This document shows positions 63,821-64,000 of a stretch of 64,000 nt of DNA, in pieces (within the stretch, counting starts at the first letter, position 1; every line of letters starts with the position of its first letter). The DNA lies in assembly GCA_022478985.1 (NCBI GenBank), contig JAKSZP010000148.1, forward strand, positions 33,501 through 97,500. The letters are read 5' to 3'. The notes under the pieces were generated by a model, which saw only the letters and a program-made list of their open reading frames with translations, was not told where the DNA came from and did not search any database. This DNA is from Massospora cicadina (Eukaryota; Entomophthoromycota; Entomophthoromycetes; Entomophthorales; Entomophthoraceae). The position numbers and the translations under genes were made by a program.

Positions 63821-64000
63821 CAAATGTTTTGACAGGGGCTGCAAGCAGATAGGTTAGCCGCTATAGTGGCTGGTAAAGTTCAGAGTACGTTGGTGGAAGA
63901 AATTGCATTGGTGGTGCAGGTTAAGAAACAATTGGCCTTGGCACAAAACCGGCGGGAAGATTCTATGCCTCTGAGAAGGGGAAGTCGCCTGCAGTGGCTA

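Noticed and set aside
1..64000. CRISPR arrays, bacterial operons, ribosomal RNA genes
   Set aside because: None seen; no regularly spaced repeats, no Shine-Dalgarno spacing, no rRNA-like blocks. The window is eukaryotic repeat DNA.

Overview
The window is eukaryotic, repeat-saturated DNA. No complete host gene is recognisable. Almost everything that can be named is a mobile element: Ty3/gypsy LTR retrotransposons of two lineages (chromodomain-bearing 'chromoviruses' and a second lineage without a chromodomain), solo LTRs, one LINE, one non-autonomous Helitron and four tRNA-derived SINE copies. Nearly every reading frame is broken by stops and frameshifts. The element mix, the inferred self-priming of the chromoviruses and the style of gag-pol suggest a filamentous fungus with a very large, CpG-depleted genome (rusts, Entomophthorales or repeat-rich Mucoromycota are candidates). 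This is inference; a CpG-decayed animal genome cannot be excluded from sequence alone.

Layout. 1-10.3 kb: a plus-strand LINE whose 3' end is split by a complete minus-strand chromovirus (E1, 2904-10106, 1.37-kb LTRs). 10.3-12.9 kb: a 1.7-kb Helitron with canonical ends, carrying a SINE, then related sequence and a second SINE. 13.5-20.8 kb: a complete plus-strand non-chromodomain Ty3 element (E2) with a minus-strand chromovirus solo LTR (S1) in its gag-pol. 20.8-26.1 kb: AT-rich decayed DNA with a few unidentified coding relics. 26.3-30.7 kb: a minus-strand chromovirus relic (E4) broken by a solo LTR (S2). 31.3-45 kb: a plus-strand chromovirus relic (E5) split by a complete 10.1-kb minus-strand non-chromodomain element (E6), itself holding a solo LTR (S3). 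45.4-61.7 kb: a SINE, then a three-level nest: minus-strand chromovirus relic E7, containing complete plus-strand chromovirus E8 (46340-59435), containing complete plus-strand element E3 (49796-56080). 61.7-64 kb: unidentified coding relics.

Target-site duplications (TSDs) date the insertions relative to one another: CTAG (E1), ATGGC/T (E2), ATGGC (S1), CCCTC (E6), GCGCC (S3), GGAAT/GGCAT (E8), TGTGT (E3), and 15-17-bp direct repeats around three SINEs. At E3, S3 and E7/E8 the interrupted protein frame is restored when the insertion is removed.

The most notable biology: (1) a collagen-like Gly-X-Y run between coiled-coil-like segments in the Gag frame of E3; (2) a dUTPase-like domain lacking its active-site Asp between protease and RT in E2, E3 and E6; (3) an LTR sequence about 33 bp after a TATA-like box that complements the primer-binding site of the chromoviruses, as in Tf1 self-priming; (4) two SINE families with different tRNA heads but a common 3' domain; (5) CA-versus-TG differences between sister LTRs, the mark of CpG methylation decay.
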